Origin: JANOAR01 sp031411235
Lineage (GTDB): Bacteria > Verrucomicrobiota > Verrucomicrobiia > Verrucomicrobiales > Verrucomicrobiaceae
Length of the DNA: 10,605 nucleotides
Direction: 5' to 3'
Assembly (NCBI GenBank): GCA_031411235.1
Contig: JANOAR010000053.1
Coordinates: 1-10,605 of the forward strand
Part shown: piece after piece, positions 1-7,459 of the stretch
Layout: each line of letters opens with the position of its first letter
Numbering within the stretch: position 1 is the first letter of the stretch
Notes under the pieces: generated by a model
What the model saw: only the letters and a program-made list of their open reading frames with translations
Told to the model about the DNA's origin: nothing
Database searches by the model: none
Translations under genes and position numbers: made by a program

Positions 1-2
1 TT

Positions 3-171
3 AAACCCGAACGCCGCGATTCAGCGGTGGCTAGCTTTGCCAAGGCTTGAGTCTCAGGCGGTTTGGCGATGGCGGGACTGTATTGGAAAATACCGAGCCC
101 GCCGTCGCCGAACCGCATCAAGCCAAGGATTGGTGATGATAGTCGCCGATCAATCGCGGTGTTCGGGTTAA
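3..171. repeat. Dispersed 169-bp imperfect palindrome, copy A
   Basis: The ends are inverted repeats: AACCCGAACGCCGCGATT at 4-21 pairs with 152-169 with a single G-T wobble. A second stem pairs 25-33 with 140-148 in the same register. An apical hairpin pairs 58-76 with 98-116 almost perfectly, capped by GTATT-GGAA-AATAC (80-93). A second copy at 8623-8791 aligns without any indel over the 162-bp core, at about 80 % identity by hand count, and several differences are compensatory. The whole element can therefore fold into one long hairpin, as RNA or as a cruciform. No coding potential is seen. It could be a MITE or REP-like element, or a structured RNA or 3'-UTR element. I do not recognise a named family. 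The element begins at the window edge, so its left flank is unknown. Confidence 0.85.
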
Positions 172-401
172 AGCTGGAGTGGCCAGTCGGCATCTGGGAA
201 CGCTCGGCCCAAGGTGATGAATAGCCCCGTTAGAGTCGAGGCTTTAGCAGATCCCTCCTAGCCATTCACGGACAAGGCGGGAATAAAAATTATTATTTAT
301 GGAAATTATATCACAAGTAGGCAATACTTGTTAAATATCTTTGTTTCGGAAACAGCAACCTTTCCAAACTCTAATACAGCCATCTCCCCCTGCATCACCG
401 C
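172..401 (+). promoter_or_regulatory. Leader of the secreted-protein cluster with AT-rich promoter region and a dyad
   Basis: This 230-bp stretch has no credible gene. Positions about 283-345 are strikingly AT-rich against a GC-rich background, which fits a promoter region for the gene starting at 402. Inside it lies a perfect dyad, ACAAGTA-GGCAA-TACTTGT (313-331), which could be an operator or a short hairpin. I cannot choose -35/-10 boxes with confidence. TATCTTTG at 336-343 and TTGTTA at 328-333 are candidates only. The final 40 bases before the ATG are pyrimidine-rich with no Shine-Dalgarno match. Confidence 0.4.
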
Positions 402-1379
402 ATGAGCCCCTCTTCACCTACTTCGCCATTCTGGCGTTCTCTGCCGCGAAGCATGGTTCTCGCAGTTCTCGGTTGTCTCTCGACTTCAGCCTTTTCTGCC
501 ACCTCCTCAGCCATCGTCGGCTTCTATGAAGTGGCAGTCCCCACGGGAAACTCAGCCTGGGTTTGTGGCCTCGTCACGGCGGATAGCTACCAAGGCGCGG
601 CAGTGACGGTAACAGCCGATACCGATGGCAAGGCGCTCATTGCCTTCACCTCGCCAGGGTGGACGGCCAGCGCCTTCAGCCTCCACTACGCCGAGCCCCA
701 GTCGGGCACTTGCCAGGGACTGGCCATCGACATTCTCTCTAACACCACCGACATGCTGAAGCTCGATACAACCCCAGCTGCGGCGGGCCTCACCAGCGGC
801 ATGGTCTTCATCGTGCGCAAGCATAACACCCTCGCGGGTATGATGCCCACGGGCGGCGGCTTCTCGCCCTTCGATGATAGTTTGAGCCTCTTCAGCAGCA
901 CGGGCCAGCAGACCAGCTACTTCTGGAACAGCAGCAACAGCACCTGGATCAATGCGCTCGGCACCAACTCGAACAACACCATCGTGCGCCCTGGGCAAGG
1001 CTTTGTGATCCTCGCCAGTGCGGCTATCAATGTGGTGCTGGGGCGTGGCGAAGTGTGCTACATCAAGACCGGGCCGACCAAAATCCGCGCCAATGCCAAC
1101 GTGCCTAACCTCACCGGGGCACTGAATCCCCTCGGCGCTACGACCACGCTCGGCGCACTGGGCATTGTCCCCAATCTCGATTCCTTCGAGGACTCCGTCG
1201 TCACCCTCACCGCTGGCAGCCTCGCCCAAGGCGGCACCTTCCTCACCAACGGCAGCACCTTCATCAACGGCCTCGGCGCGAATGCGAATAACACCTCGCT
1301 GCCTACGGGTGCGAGCGTCGTCATCAACGTCAACGCCGCGAAGAATGTCAGCTTCACCCCTGTCACCGTTTCGCCCTAG
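402..1379 (+). CDS. Exported TIGR02597-like protein
   Basis: This is a 325-residue protein of unknown function. The N-terminus has basic residues (R12, R16), a hydrophobic stretch (about 18-29) and a likely signal-peptidase site near AFS-A (about residue 32), so it should be exported. The rest is rich in Gly, Ser, Thr and Asn and looks all-beta. It opens with VGFYEVAVPTGNSAW, has a 'GWTASAFSLHY' segment, and later 'NNTIVRPGQGFVI'. From memory this order matches the TIGR02597 family, common and often paralogous in Verrucomicrobiota, usually with unknown role. No PEP-CTERM anchor or other C-terminal sorting signal is seen. ATG 402 is chosen because it gives a full signal peptide; M18 is the alternative start. 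It is first in a run of four same-strand genes and lies 39 bp before the next. Confidence 0.75.
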   Translation: MSPSSPTSPFWRSLPRSMVLAVLGCLSTSAFSATSSAIVGFYEVAVPTGNSAWVCGLVTADSYQGAAVTVTADTDGKALIAFTSPGWTASAFSLHYAEPQSGTCQGLAIDILSNTTDMLKLDTTPAAAGLTSGMVFIVRKHNTLAGMMPTGGGFSPFDDSLSLFSSTGQQTSYFWNSSNSTWINALGTNSNNTIVRPGQGFVILASAAINVVLGRGEVCYIKTGPTKIRANANVPNLTGALNPLGATTTLGALGIVPNLDSFEDSVVTLTAGSLAQGGTFLTNGSTFINGLGANANNTSLPTGASVVINVNAAKNVSFTPVTVSP

Positions 1380-1418
1380 TCCTGCCAGCGATTCCTTCCC
1401 TTTCCCTACTTCATCACG

Positions 1419-2342
1419 ATGAAAAATTTGGCCCTCATCCTTAGCCTTGCCTGGGCCACTGTCGGCAGTGCCATCGCTGGCAGTGTGACGCTCAGCACCG
1501 CCACAGGCAGCCGTTTCACCACCTCGGCTGGCGCGGCGCTACCCGCTGGTGCCATCGCTCGTATTGGCAGCTTTAATTTGTCCGATGCAGCGCTGGCCAG
1601 CACCAGTGACTACGCCTTGCTGAATGCTGCGTTCAAACCCCTTGCCGAGGGCTTCGCCAGCTCGGGAACCACCTCGCAAACCAACGGCGCTGGCACACAT
1701 CTCTGCGTTAATGGCTTCCCCAGCACCGGGCATATTTTCGGCACCGTCAGTGGCATCAGCTCGAGTTACCTCGCCACAGGCACCCAGCTCTATGTATGGG
1801 TCTTCGATGCCAGCACCGCTAGCAGTGCCTCGCAGTGGGGTATTTTTAAAGCCAGCACCTGGCAGGTTCCGCCGGAGTTGGGGGCGCAGACCTTGGCGAC
1901 GAGTGGCACGGTGACGGCGCTCCAGGGTAGCATCGCCAGTGGCCAACTGCGGCTCGCCACGCCTGTGAGTACCTTTGGCAACTGGGACATGAAGCACTTC
2001 GCCGGTAACGCCCCAGCGAGTGTCACCGCCTTCGATGCCGACCCCGATAACGATGGTCTGCACAACCTCGCGGAATACGCCTGGCAGCTCAATCCCTCCA
2101 CGCGCAGCACCGGACGCACCACACTCGTCAGTGGTGTAGGGGGGGCGACCTTCACCTTCAAAACGCCGAAGCATCTCCCCGATGTCGCCGTCACTGCCGA
2201 GTGCTCCAGCGATCTACAAACCTGGTCCACAGCGACCAGCAGCATCACCGCCAGCGATGAAGATTTCGATACCCGCACCAGCACCGTTGCCCCCGGCGAC
2301 GCACGCTGCTTCTGGCGGGTACGCTTCAGCGCCGTGCCCTAG
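1419..2342 (+). CDS. Secreted protein with Ca-binding-like segment and verrucomicrobial Ig-like C-terminus
   Basis: This 307-residue protein starts with a clean signal peptide (MKNLALILSLAWATVGSAIA, cut after about residue 20). Residues about 25-185 are paralogous to the next gene: both contain (F/Y)TTSxGxxLPAG, xLNAxFxPLAEG and ATGTQLYxWVF-type motifs, then a xWGxFxAST segment. Residues 206-221 read DADPDNDGLHNLAEYA, an acidic thrombospondin-3/EF-hand-like segment with D206, D208, D210 and D212 as possible Ca ligands. Residues about 250-305 resemble the Ig-like tail ending in 'FWRVRF' found in many exported verrucomicrobial proteins. It is probably secreted or surface-attached; function unknown. 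The leader before the ATG is pyrimidine-rich with no Shine-Dalgarno. The reading frame carries a run of seven G (2139-2145). Spacing to both neighbours is about 40 bp, consistent with an operon. Confidence 0.75.
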   Translation: MKNLALILSLAWATVGSAIAGSVTLSTATGSRFTTSAGAALPAGAIARIGSFNLSDAALASTSDYALLNAAFKPLAEGFASSGTTSQTNGAGTHLCVNGFPSTGHIFGTVSGISSSYLATGTQLYVWVFDASTASSASQWGIFKASTWQVPPELGAQTLATSGTVTALQGSIASGQLRLATPVSTFGNWDMKHFAGNAPASVTAFDADPDNDGLHNLAEYAWQLNPSTRSTGRTTLVSGVGGATFTFKTPKHLPDVAVTAECSSDLQTWSTATSSITASDEDFDTRTSTVAPGDARCFWRVRFSAVP

Positions 2343-2384
2343 CCACAGCCAGTCACCGCGAATCATTCACCCTTTTCCACCTTT

Positions 2385-3074
2385 ATGAACCCACGAGCCC
2401 TACTCCTCCATCTCGTCAGCGCTGTGGCGCTACTAGCCAGTGCCGCTCATGCCGCCACCGTCTCCGTCACCGTCAATACCAATGGGGCCAGCTACACCAC
2501 CAGCGATGGCAGCCTGCTCCCGGCGGGCTGCGTCGTGCGTGTCGGCATCTTCGACACCAGTTCGCCCGCCAATATCGCCACCATCCAGACGAGCAATAAT
2601 TTCCTCGATCTCAACGCCCTCTTCACCCCACTGGCCGAGGGTTTGCCCGGTGCAGGCACCATCTCTGAATTCGGCACCACGGGGAACAACATCATCACCA
2701 ACTACAACCCTGCGGTTGGCGGCATGGAAGTCTTTGGCCAGATCACTGGCATCGAGTCCACCTACTGCACCGCAGGCACTCAGCTCTACACCTGGGTCTT
2801 CAACAACGCCGACCCGCTGCTGGCCACCGAGTGGGGCGTCTTCACCGCAAGCACAGGCTGGAATTTCCCCGCCGCCCTCGGCTCCGAAACACTCGCGACC
2901 AAGGAAATCACCGACGTCCTGCGTGGCATCAGTGTGGGTGCGGTCAACCTCAGCAGCAGCCAGCTCCAGCTCAGCCCCATCGTCTCCCCCGTGCCCGAGC
3001 CCAGCGGCGCGATGCTCATCGCCATCATCAGCTTCGGCGTGGTGCTGCGCCGCGCACGCCGCCAGATGGCCTAG
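2385..3074 (+). CDS. PEP-CTERM sorting-domain protein
   Basis: This is a 229-residue exported protein. The signal peptide is at about 1-23 (cut near AHA-A). The central region (about 28-195) is homologous to the first 185 residues of the preceding gene (VFGQITGIESTYCTAGTQLY against IFGTVSGISSSYLATGTQLY). The C-terminus is a textbook PEP-CTERM signal: VPEP at 203-206, a hydrophobic helix at about 208-221, and the basic tail RRARR at 222-226. Such proteins are recognised by exosortase, cleaved and placed at the cell surface or in the exopolysaccharide matrix. No exosortase gene lies in the window, so it must be elsewhere. The specific role is unknown. It looks like a duplicate of the upstream gene with a different C-terminal module. 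The next start lies 83 bp downstream. Confidence 0.85.
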   Translation: MNPRALLLHLVSAVALLASAAHAATVSVTVNTNGASYTTSDGSLLPAGCVVRVGIFDTSSPANIATIQTSNNFLDLNALFTPLAEGLPGAGTISEFGTTGNNIITNYNPAVGGMEVFGQITGIESTYCTAGTQLYTWVFNNADPLLATEWGVFTASTGWNFPAALGSETLATKEITDVLRGISVGAVNLSSSQLQLSPIVSPVPEPSGAMLIAIISFGVVLRRARRQMA

Positions 3075-3157
3075 CCGTTGAAACTCTCGCCCTCGCAGCG
3101 GTCAATACCCGTAGCCGCAGCCAGGTCTCAGATCTCTTTTTCAATCTCAACCTCGCC

Positions 3158-6100
3158 ATGTGGAAAGCCTTCTCCAAGCCCCTCCTCACCTTCATTCTCT
3201 GCCTCCTCGCAGCCAGCGCCGCGACCGCCCAGGCTCAGCAGAGTGCCGCGCGGCAGTGGAATGAAGAACTGCTCTCCGCCATCCGCCGCAACGTGCCGAA
3301 TCCCCCGGCCCACGCGCGTAATTTACACCACGTCGCCACCGCCATGTTCGATGCCTGGGCCGCGTACGACACCACCGCCGTCGGCTATCTTTACAACGAA
3401 AAAGTCTCCCCACTCCCCAGCACTGCCACAGCCATCGAGGCGGCACGCGCCGAGTCCATCAGCTACGCCGCCTACCGCGTGCTGCGCAGCCGTTTCGCCA
3501 CCGGCAATGGAGCCGCCACCTCCCTCGCCAGCTTTGATGCACGGCTGACGACCCTCGGCTACTCCACCGCCACAGGCCAGGCCGCCATCACCAATGGCAC
3601 CACCCCGGCGGAAGTCGGCAAGCGCATCGGCCAGGCCGTGCTCACCTGGGGTGCGCAGGATGGCTTTTCGCTAATCACCTACCCGCAGGCCTACAACTCA
3701 GCGGTCAATCCCAACTTGGCCTTGCCCCTCAGCGTGCTGGGGCAGAACTTGAATTTCCAAACCAACATGCCCCTTGGTTTCGGCCTCCCCGCTGGCACCA
3801 ACCCCAACCTCTGGCAGCCGCTCGATCTCACCACCAGCGTCACCCAGAACGGCATCCCCATCCCCGGTGGGCCGCAAACCTTCGTCGGCGTACAATCCCT
3901 GGCCACCATGCCCTTCAGCCTCACCCGCACGGATACCACCAAGCCCTGGCTCGATCCCTTCGGTGGCCCCTCCCGCCTCAGCACCCCAGGCAATCCCAGC
4001 GCCTCCGATGCCGCCTACAAAGACAACTTCATGGACGTGCTGCGCAAGGGGGCCGTGCTCAACGACGACACCCTCATCGACATCTCCCCTGGCTCCATCG
4101 GTAACAACCCCCTCGGCGCAGACACCGGCATGGGCCGCGCCACCAACCCCGTCACCGGCCTGCCCTACGCGGTCAACCCGGTCAAGCGCGGTGACTTCGC
4201 CCGTGTCCTCGCTGAATTTTGGGCCGACGGCCCCAACTCCGAAACCCCGCCCGGCCACTGGCACGTCCTCGCCAATCAAGTCGCCGACAACCCGCTCACC
4301 GTGAAAAAAATCGGCGGCACTGGCCCCACCGTGAACGACCTCGAATGGGACGTGAAGGCCTACCTCGCGCTCTCCGGTGCCACGCATGACGCCTCCTGCG
4401 CCGCATGGGCGCTTAAACGCTACTACTCCGGCACCCGCCCCATCACCGCCATCCGCTACATGGCCAGCAAAGGCCAGTCCTCCAGCAATGTACTCCCCAG
4501 CTACCACTCCGAAGGCCTGCCCCTCGAAACGGGCGTCGTCGAACTCATCACCACCGCCTCCGCCGCCGTCGGCCAGCGCCACGAGCAAGTCTGGGATGTC
4601 GCCTATAACAGCTACCAGCCCGGCACCAGCTACATCGACCAAGTCGTCGTCTATGCCTGGCCTGGTGAGCACCCCAGCAACGCCGCCGCTCCCGCCATCG
4701 CCGCCAACCAGAGTCTCGTCCGCTGGATGCTTGCCAAAGACTGGCTCCCCTTCCAGCGCAAGACCTTCAACACCCCCGCCTTCCCAGGCTACGTCTCCGG
4801 CCACAGCACCTTTTCCCGCTCTGCTGCCGAAGTCCTCACCCTCCTTACCGGCAGCGCCAACTTCCCCGGCGGCTTCGGCCACCACACCTACGCCGCCAAT
4901 TCCATGCAGATCGACCACGGCCCCAGCGCCAACGTTGATCTCCAGTGGACGACCTATTACGACGCTGCCGATCAGGCCGGGCAGTCCCGTCGCTACGGCG
5001 GCATCCACCCCTATGAGGACGACTACCATGGCCGCACCATCGGCTCCCAGGCAGGCATCTCCGCCTACACGCTCGCCGAGAAATTCTGGACGGGCAGCAT
5101 TCAGACCACCTCCACCCAGCCCAGCGTCATCGTCCAAGCCAACGGCAGCGCTCTCATTACCTGGCCCGCCACCATCGGCCTGCATCAGAAAGTGCAGCGC
5201 AGCAGCAACTTCAGCACCTACACCGACATCGGCCCCAACCCCTACGCCTACACCACCAGCGGCAGTTACACCGACAGCACCTACACCCCCGGCAGCGTCT
5301 ATCGCATCCTCCAGACCCAGCCCACCGCCGCCCGCACCTGGAGCGAGCAAATCCTCGCCGCCATCCGCATCGACAAGCCCAACCCACCCGTCCACGCCCG
5401 CAATCTCTTCCACCTCGGCACCGTCATCTACGACTGCTGGGCCGCCTACGACACCACCGCCATCGGCTACATCCACCACGAGCGCGCCACCGCCAGCGAC
5501 CTCCCCTCTGCGCGAAAAGAAGCCATCAGCTACGCCTCCTACCGCCTGCTAAAAAGCCGCTACGCAGGCAGCACCAACGCCGCCACCACCATGGCCGCCC
5601 TCGACGCCAAACTGCTCGCCCTCGGATACGACAGCGCCATCACCAGCACCGCTGGCACCGCCCCCGCCAACGTCGGCAATCGCATCGCCGCCGCCATCAT
5701 GACCTGGGGCCTCGCCGACGGTTCCAACCAAGCCGGAGCCTACGCCGACCCCAGCTATACCAACCCCCAGCCGCCCATGGTCGTCCTCCAGGGCGGCATC
5801 GTCCGAGGCTACGGCATCCCCGCCAACACCAACCCCAACCTCTGGCAACCCCTCGCCTTCGACGCCGCCTTCACCCAGAACGGCATCGCCGCCGACCTCA
5901 TCCAAAAATACGTCGGCCTCACCTGGCTCAATACCCTCCCCTTCGCCCACACCCGCACCGACAACACCAAGCCCTGGATCGACACCGGCGGCCCCTCCAT
6001 GCTCCACACCGCCGCTACCGCCCCCACGCCCCAGCAAGCCGCCAGCGACGCCAATTACAAAGCTGGCGTCCTCGACATCCTCCGCGCCAGTAGCCGACTC

Positions 6101-7327
6101 AACAGCACCGCCACCATCGACATCTCCCCCGCCGCCTTTGGCAACAACCCCCTTGGCACCGACAACGGCACAGGACGCCCCCTCAACCCCATCACCGGCC
6201 AGCCCTACCCCGCCAACATCGTCCCCGTGGGCGACTTCTCCCGAGTCCTCTCCGAAGTCTGGGCCGACGGCCCCAACTCCGAGACCCCACCCGGCCACTG
6301 GCACGTCATCGCCAACAGAGTTGCCGACAAACTCACCGCCAAGCGCATCGGCGGCACTGGCCCCATCGTTGACGACCTCGAATGGGATGCCAAAACCTAC
6401 TTCGCCATCAGCACCGCCACCCACGACGCCGCCTGCGCCGCCTGGAGCCTCAAGCGCTACTACCAAGGCGTCCGCCCCATCACCGCCGTCCGCCACATGG
6501 CCACCATGGGCCAGAGCACCGTCCCCAACGGCACCCATTATAGCCCGCAAGGCTTGCCCCTCGAATACGGCGTCGTCGAAGTCGCCACCGACGAAACCCT
6601 CGCCAACGGCGGACGCCACAATGCCGCCCTCAACGCGATCCCTGGCGACATCGTCGTCTATGGTTGGCCCGGCGAACCCACCGACCCCGCGACACAAACC
6701 AGCCCCGTCCGTTGGATGCGCGGCATGGACTGGGTGCCCTACACCCGCAAGACCTTCAACACCCCCGCCTTCCCCGGCTACGTCTCCGGCCACAGCACCT
6801 TCTCCCGCGCCGCCGCCGAAGTCCTCACCGCCATCACCGGCACCCCCTACTTCCCCGATGGCCTGGAAACCTTCACCGCAGAAGCCAGCAGCTACCTCAT
6901 CTTCGAGCGCGGCCCCACCGCCACCCTCACCCTCCAGTGGGCCACCTACTACGACGCCGCCGACCACGCTGGCATCTCTCGTCGCCTCGGCGGCATCCAT
7001 GTCCCTGAAGACGACTACGCAGGTCGCATCGCAGGCTCCCAGTCTGGCCTCCAAGCCTGGGCACTCGCCAAAAAATACTGGGAAGGCAACATCGCTACCG
7101 ACACCGTCATCCCCGCCATCACCTACCAGAGCAACGGCAGCGCGATCATGACCACCCGCACCCAGCGAGGCCTCTACTACACCGTGCAAAGCACCACCAA
7201 CCTCACCACCTGGACAGACCTCGTCCCCAGAGCCCGCGCCACAGGCACCACCCTCACCTACACCGACCCCAATCCCAGCAGCCCCCGGAAATTCTACCGC
7301 GTCCTCTGGGAGCCCGCTGCGCAATGA
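3158..7327 (+). CDS. Double vanadium-haloperoxidase/PAP2-superfamily protein (tandem fused units)
   Basis: This is a 1389-residue exported protein with a signal peptide at 1-24 (cut near ATA-Q). Two homologous units follow with a period of 694 residues (W34 matches W728). Each has the full PAP2/vanadium-haloperoxidase signature KX6RP...SGH...SRX5HX3D. In unit 1 this is K420, R427-P428, S547-G548-H549, S610-R611, H617, D621. In unit 2 it is K1099, R1106-P1107, S1210-G1211-H1212, S1274-R1275, H1281, D1285. By family knowledge these bind vanadate or phosphate; H549 and H1212 would be apical ligands or acid-base residues and H617/H1281 the metal ligand. Each unit ends in an Ig-like tail (about 654-718 and 1320-1385, the second ending FYRVLW). 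The expected role is H2O2-dependent halide oxidation outside the cytoplasm, or acid phosphatase activity. The frame is open further 5' into the PEP-CTERM gene, but ATG 3158 gives the signal peptide. Confidence 0.85.
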   Translation: MWKAFSKPLLTFILCLLAASAATAQAQQSAARQWNEELLSAIRRNVPNPPAHARNLHHVATAMFDAWAAYDTTAVGYLYNEKVSPLPSTATAIEAARAESISYAAYRVLRSRFATGNGAATSLASFDARLTTLGYSTATGQAAITNGTTPAEVGKRIGQAVLTWGAQDGFSLITYPQAYNSAVNPNLALPLSVLGQNLNFQTNMPLGFGLPAGTNPNLWQPLDLTTSVTQNGIPIPGGPQTFVGVQSLATMPFSLTRTDTTKPWLDPFGGPSRLSTPGNPSASDAAYKDNFMDVLRKGAVLNDDTLIDISPGSIGNNPLGADTGMGRATNPVTGLPYAVNPVKRGDFARVLAEFWADGPNSETPPGHWHVLANQVADNPLTVKKIGGTGPTVNDLEWDVKAYLALSGATHDASCAAWALKRYYSGTRPITAIRYMASKGQSSSNVLPSYHSEGLPLETGVVELITTASAAVGQRHEQVWDVAYNSYQPGTSYIDQVVVYAWPGEHPSNAAAPAIAANQSLVRWMLAKDWLPFQRKTFNTPAFPGYVSGHSTFSRSAAEVLTLLTGSANFPGGFGHHTYAANSMQIDHGPSANVDLQWTTYYDAADQAGQSRRYGGIHPYEDDYHGRTIGSQAGISAYTLAEKFWTGSIQTTSTQPSVIVQANGSALITWPATIGLHQKVQRSSNFSTYTDIGPNPYAYTTSGSYTDSTYTPGSVYRILQTQPTAARTWSEQILAAIRIDKPNPPVHARNLFHLGTVIYDCWAAYDTTAIGYIHHERATASDLPSARKEAISYASYRLLKSRYAGSTNAATTMAALDAKLLALGYDSAITSTAGTAPANVGNRIAAAIMTWGLADGSNQAGAYADPSYTNPQPPMVVLQGGIVRGYGIPANTNPNLWQPLAFDAAFTQNGIAADLIQKYVGLTWLNTLPFAHTRTDNTKPWIDTGGPSMLHTAATAPTPQQAASDANYKAGVLDILRASSRLNSTATIDISPAAFGNNPLGTDNGTGRPLNPITGQPYPANIVPVGDFSRVLSEVWADGPNSETPPGHWHVIANRVADKLTAKRIGGTGPIVDDLEWDAKTYFAISTATHDAACAAWSLKRYYQGVRPITAVRHMATMGQSTVPNGTHYSPQGLPLEYGVVEVATDETLANGGRHNAALNAIPGDIVVYGWPGEPTDPATQTSPVRWMRGMDWVPYTRKTFNTPAFPGYVSGHSTFSRAAAEVLTAITGTPYFPDGLETFTAEASSYLIFERGPTATLTLQWATYYDAADHAGISRRLGGIHVPEDDYAGRIAGSQSGLQAWALAKKYWEGNIATDTVIPAITYQSNGSAIMTTRTQRGLYYTVQSTTNLTTWTDLVPRARATGTTLTYTDPNPSSPRKFYRVLWEPAAQ

Positions 7328-7342
7328 TGTAGGCGTGGGCAC

Positions 7343-7372
7343 AAAGGCGCGTTCGGCAGAACGCGGGCTTTT
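7343..7372 (+). terminator. Rho-independent terminator-like hairpin after the haloperoxidase gene
   Basis: The stem CGCGTTC (7348-7354) and GAACGCG (7359-7365) encloses a GGCA loop. It is extended by AAAG (7343-7346) pairing with CTTT (7368-7371) across a small unpaired G/GG step, and ends in a short run of four T. It begins 15 nt after the stop codon and separates the secreted-protein cluster from the kinase gene. The short T-run makes efficiency uncertain. Confidence 0.6.
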
Positions 7373-7459
7373 CGTCACGGCGCGATCATTGCTTTTCACA
7401 AAACGTAAGGATGCGAGGTAGATCATTCGGGCACCGACGCAGCCGCGAGTTGTCAAGTC

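Noticed and set aside
3..171. tRNA or rRNA fragment in the palindrome
   Set aside because: There is no cloverleaf, T-loop GTTCRANTC context or CCA end. The fold is one long hairpin.
552..1229. 225-residue - strand frame
   Set aside because: It is antisense to the TIGR02597-like gene, whose signal peptide and family motifs identify the real strand.
2831..3157. 109-residue N-terminal extension of the haloperoxidase frame
   Set aside because: It overlaps the PEP-CTERM gene out of frame and is Arg/Pro/Gln-rich. ATG 3158 starts a proper signal peptide.
3698..5479. 593-residue open frame on the - strand
   Set aside because: It is antisense to haloperoxidase unit 1. Its Gly/Val/Ala/Asp-only composition is the shadow of C-ending codons, and it has no recognisable domain.
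4377..5552. 391-residue + strand frame rich in Pro, Ser and Thr (and a similar one at 6138-7151)
   Set aside because: These are alternative-frame readings of the haloperoxidase gene, with no motifs beyond composition.
5549..7456. 635-residue open frame on the - strand
   Set aside because: It is the antisense shadow of haloperoxidase unit 2, with the same low-complexity Gly/Val/Asp composition.
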